A DNA stretch of 7,443 nt from CAZQLE01 sp964593905 (GTDB taxonomy: Bacteria; Chloroflexota; Anaerolineae; Anaerolineales; Anaerolineaceae): assembly GCA_964593905.1 (NCBI GenBank), contig CAZQLE010000191.1:1-7443 (forward strand). The letters are read 5' to 3'. The first letter of the stretch is position 1; each line of letters starts with the position of its first letter. Shown here piece after piece: positions 6,250-7,443 of the stretch. Both the position numbers and the translations under genes were made by a program. Under the pieces are notes generated by a model. It had not been told where the DNA came from. It saw nothing but the letters and a program-made list of their open reading frames with translations, and searched no databases.

Positions 6250-6278
6250 GCCAAAATTATAGGGTAATTTCAGCATGT
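6246..6278 (-). promoter_or_regulatory. Palindromic operator candidate over the operon promoter
   Basis: The two 14-bp arms are ACATGCCAAAATTA (6246-6259) and TAATTTCAGCATGT (6265-6278), which match as an inverted repeat at 12 of 14 positions around a 5-bp centre. The palindrome spans the whole -10 box and spacer, and touches the first base of the -35 box. A dimeric repressor bound here would exclude RNA polymerase. The regulator class cannot be told from the sequence, and no regulator gene is in the window. Confidence 0.6.
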
Positions 6279-6283
6279 GTCAA
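6256..6283 (-). promoter_or_regulatory. Sigma70-type promoter of the transporter/amidohydrolase operon
   Basis: On the minus strand a perfect -35 TTGACA (6283-6278) and a perfect -10 TATAAT (6261-6256) are separated by 16 bp. The predicted start is about 6249. It lies in the gap after the membrane-protein gene and drives a leader of about 240 nt before the binding-protein start. So strong a match to consensus usually needs repression, which agrees with the overlapping palindrome. Confidence 0.82.
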
Positions 6284-6286
6284 GTT

Positions 6287-6307
6287 TGCAGAGAAAATCG
6301 GTCTGCA
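6287..6307 (-). repeat. Inverted repeat immediately upstream of the -35 box
   Basis: TGCAGA and TCTGCA form a perfect 6-bp inverted repeat around nine bases. It begins four bases upstream of the -35 box and ends four bases from the stop of the upstream gene. It lacks a U-tract, so it is a poor terminator for that gene. A second regulator site or a 3'-end stabilising hairpin is possible. Confidence 0.4.
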
Positions 6308-6310
6308 CAA

Positions 6311-7443
6311 CTACGGCCGGGTCAGTTTGATCTCTTCAAAACCATAATAAGAGGCCATGCAGCGGTCAGCCCAGTGCCAGCTCCGGCCGCGCAAATCGGC
6401 CATGCCATAACGCCACTGGAATGAGATCGGGGTGCTGGCAATTTTTACCCCTTGTTCCCGCTGCTCAAGCAGATCGGCGTGGCGCACATCCCACTGGGCG
6501 GCAAAGGTGCGAAACTCAGGTTCAATCTGGCGATACGCCTGCCAGGGCAGCGGCAGCAGCAGCCCGGCCAGAACCAAACAGATCAACGCCGGCGCAGTCC
6601 GACGAAACAGATCCGATTTCAGATGGCTGCCGGCCGCCAGGCCAAAGACGGCCAGCGCCGCCAACAACAGCAGCGCCGGGGTGATCAACGGCCGGGTCTC
6701 GCGGGTTGAGGTGACCGCCAGGGGCACAAAACCGGCCCAGAAGGTTGCCGCGCAAAACAAAAAAGCCAGCAGCGCACTGCGGCGGGTAAAGATGGGGCGA
6801 AACACCAGGCTGCCCAGCGCAAAAAACACCAGCAGGGTTGCCAGCAGCAAAGCGGTGCGGGTGGTCAGCATTTCATTCAAGAAGATGGCGGGCCGCAGCC
6901 ACAGCTCCATCCACACCTGGGCCAGCTCGGGTTTTACCCGCAGCAGATCAGCGCGGGCAAAATTCCCCGGTGCGGCCACCAGCAGCACCCCGCCCAGCAG
7001 CCAGCCCCCGGCCAGAGAGAAGAACGTGCGGCGCAGGTTCACATCGCCCCACAGTTTCTTCCCGGCAAAGAGCAGCGCCAGCGCCGCGCCGCTGAGCAGC
7101 GCCGCGGTCAGCGGCTCATTGAACCCGGCAGAGAACACGGCCAGCAGCGCCAAAACTGCCTGGCGCGCCCAACCTCTCCGCCGCAAATTCCCCAGCGCAA
7201 ACCACAGCGTAAAGATCAGCAGAATCAGCGCCGAAAAATAAATCAGGCTGCCATCCAGCCAGAGGAAAGATTGAAATAAATTGGGCATTAGCGCCAGAAA
7301 GATCAGGCTCAAAATGCCCGCCGCAGCCCACGCCGTAAAACGTGAAAGCGGCCGCCCCAGCACGGCAAACAGGCGGTGAAAGAACGCGCCCAGCACCAGC
7401 ACAAAAAGAAATAATTGCAAAAAAGGATTGACCTGCGCCAATT
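6311..7443 (-). CDS. Polytopic membrane protein, DUF6056-like (5' end outside the window)
   Basis: The frame is open to the window edge. Its first full codon in the window is a TTG within a hydrophobic helix and not a credible start, so this is the C-terminal 377 or so codons of a longer protein. About nine hydrophobic helices can be seen, at about residues 6-26, 36-53, 64-83, 94-127, 139-158, 196-214, 223-243, 250-270 and 282-299. A soluble tail of about 75 residues follows. An FNEP motif (107-110), the WLDGS loop (61-65) and APGNFAR (157-163) after a helix resemble DUF6056 proteins, which look like GT-C-type integral membrane glycosyltransferases; that assignment is from memory. It is followed by a separate promoter and is probably not part of the transporter operon. 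Confidence 0.8.
   Translation of the reverse strand, partial: LAQVNPFLQLFLFVLVLGAFFHRLFAVLGRPLSRFTAWAAAGILSLIFLALMPNLFQSFLWLDGSLIYFSALILLIFTLWFALGNLRRRGWARQAVLALLAVFSAGFNEPLTAALLSGAALALLFAGKKLWGDVNLRRTFFSLAGGWLLGGVLLVAAPGNFARADLLRVKPELAQVWMELWLRPAIFLNEMLTTRTALLLATLLVFFALGSLVFRPIFTRRSALLAFLFCAATFWAGFVPLAVTSTRETRPLITPALLLLAALAVFGLAAGSHLKSDLFRRTAPALICLVLAGLLLPLPWQAYRQIEPEFRTFAAQWDVRHADLLEQREQGVKIASTPISFQWRYGMADLRGRSWHWADRCMASYYGFEEIKLTRP

Noticed and set aside
6153..6252. T-box leader or known amino-acid riboswitch
   Set aside because: I found no UGGnACC antiterminator, AG-bulge or other conserved core by eye. An Rfam/Infernal search would settle this.
1..7443. CRISPR array, insertion sequence, phage genes or integration scar at the tRNAs
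   Set aside because: I saw no regularly spaced repeats, no transposase or integrase, and no duplicated tRNA 3' end that would mark an att site.

Overview
The window is bacterial, GC-rich DNA and reads entirely on the minus strand. It holds a solute-uptake/catabolism operon, then two serine tRNA genes; the end of an unrelated membrane-protein gene lies upstream. The lipoprotein signal and its Ala/Pro/Gly/Asp linker, the DUF6056-like membrane protein and the general gene style suggest an Anaerolineae-type Chloroflexota genome. This is inference: no phylogenetic marker other than tRNAs is present.

Layout in transcription order (right to left). (1) 7443-6311: C-terminal part of a polytopic membrane protein, with its 5' end outside the window. 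(2) 6310-6008: a compact regulatory region. It has a near-consensus sigma70-type promoter (TTGACA, 16 bp, TATAAT) covered by a 14+14 bp near-perfect palindrome. A possible 30-codon leader ORF has its AUG at the predicted +1. Two hairpins follow, the second of which looks like an intrinsic terminator. (3) 6007-315: five tightly packed genes. They encode a family-5 solute-binding lipoprotein, two Dpp/Opp-type permeases, a YtcJ-like amidohydrolase and a degenerate short-chain dehydrogenase. Gaps are 1, -4, 9 and -4 bp, so this is almost certainly one transcript. (4) 310-1: a small hairpin, a promoter, tRNA-Ser(UGA), tRNA-Ser(GCU) and a terminator.

The likely joint role is import of a peptide-like or amide/amine-containing solute, followed by cytoplasmic hydrolysis by the amidohydrolase. 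The role of the SDR is unclear: its Gly-rich dinucleotide loop is eroded and the YxxxK lysine is Met, so ordinary NAD(P)-dependent oxidoreduction is doubtful. No ATPase gene for the transporter and no regulator gene are in the window, so these must be encoded elsewhere.

The most interesting part is the leader at about 6064-6307. It appears to carry two control layers: an operator over the promoter, and a leader-peptide/attenuator arrangement in the 5' UTR. It matches no riboswitch or T-box motif I could recognise by eye.
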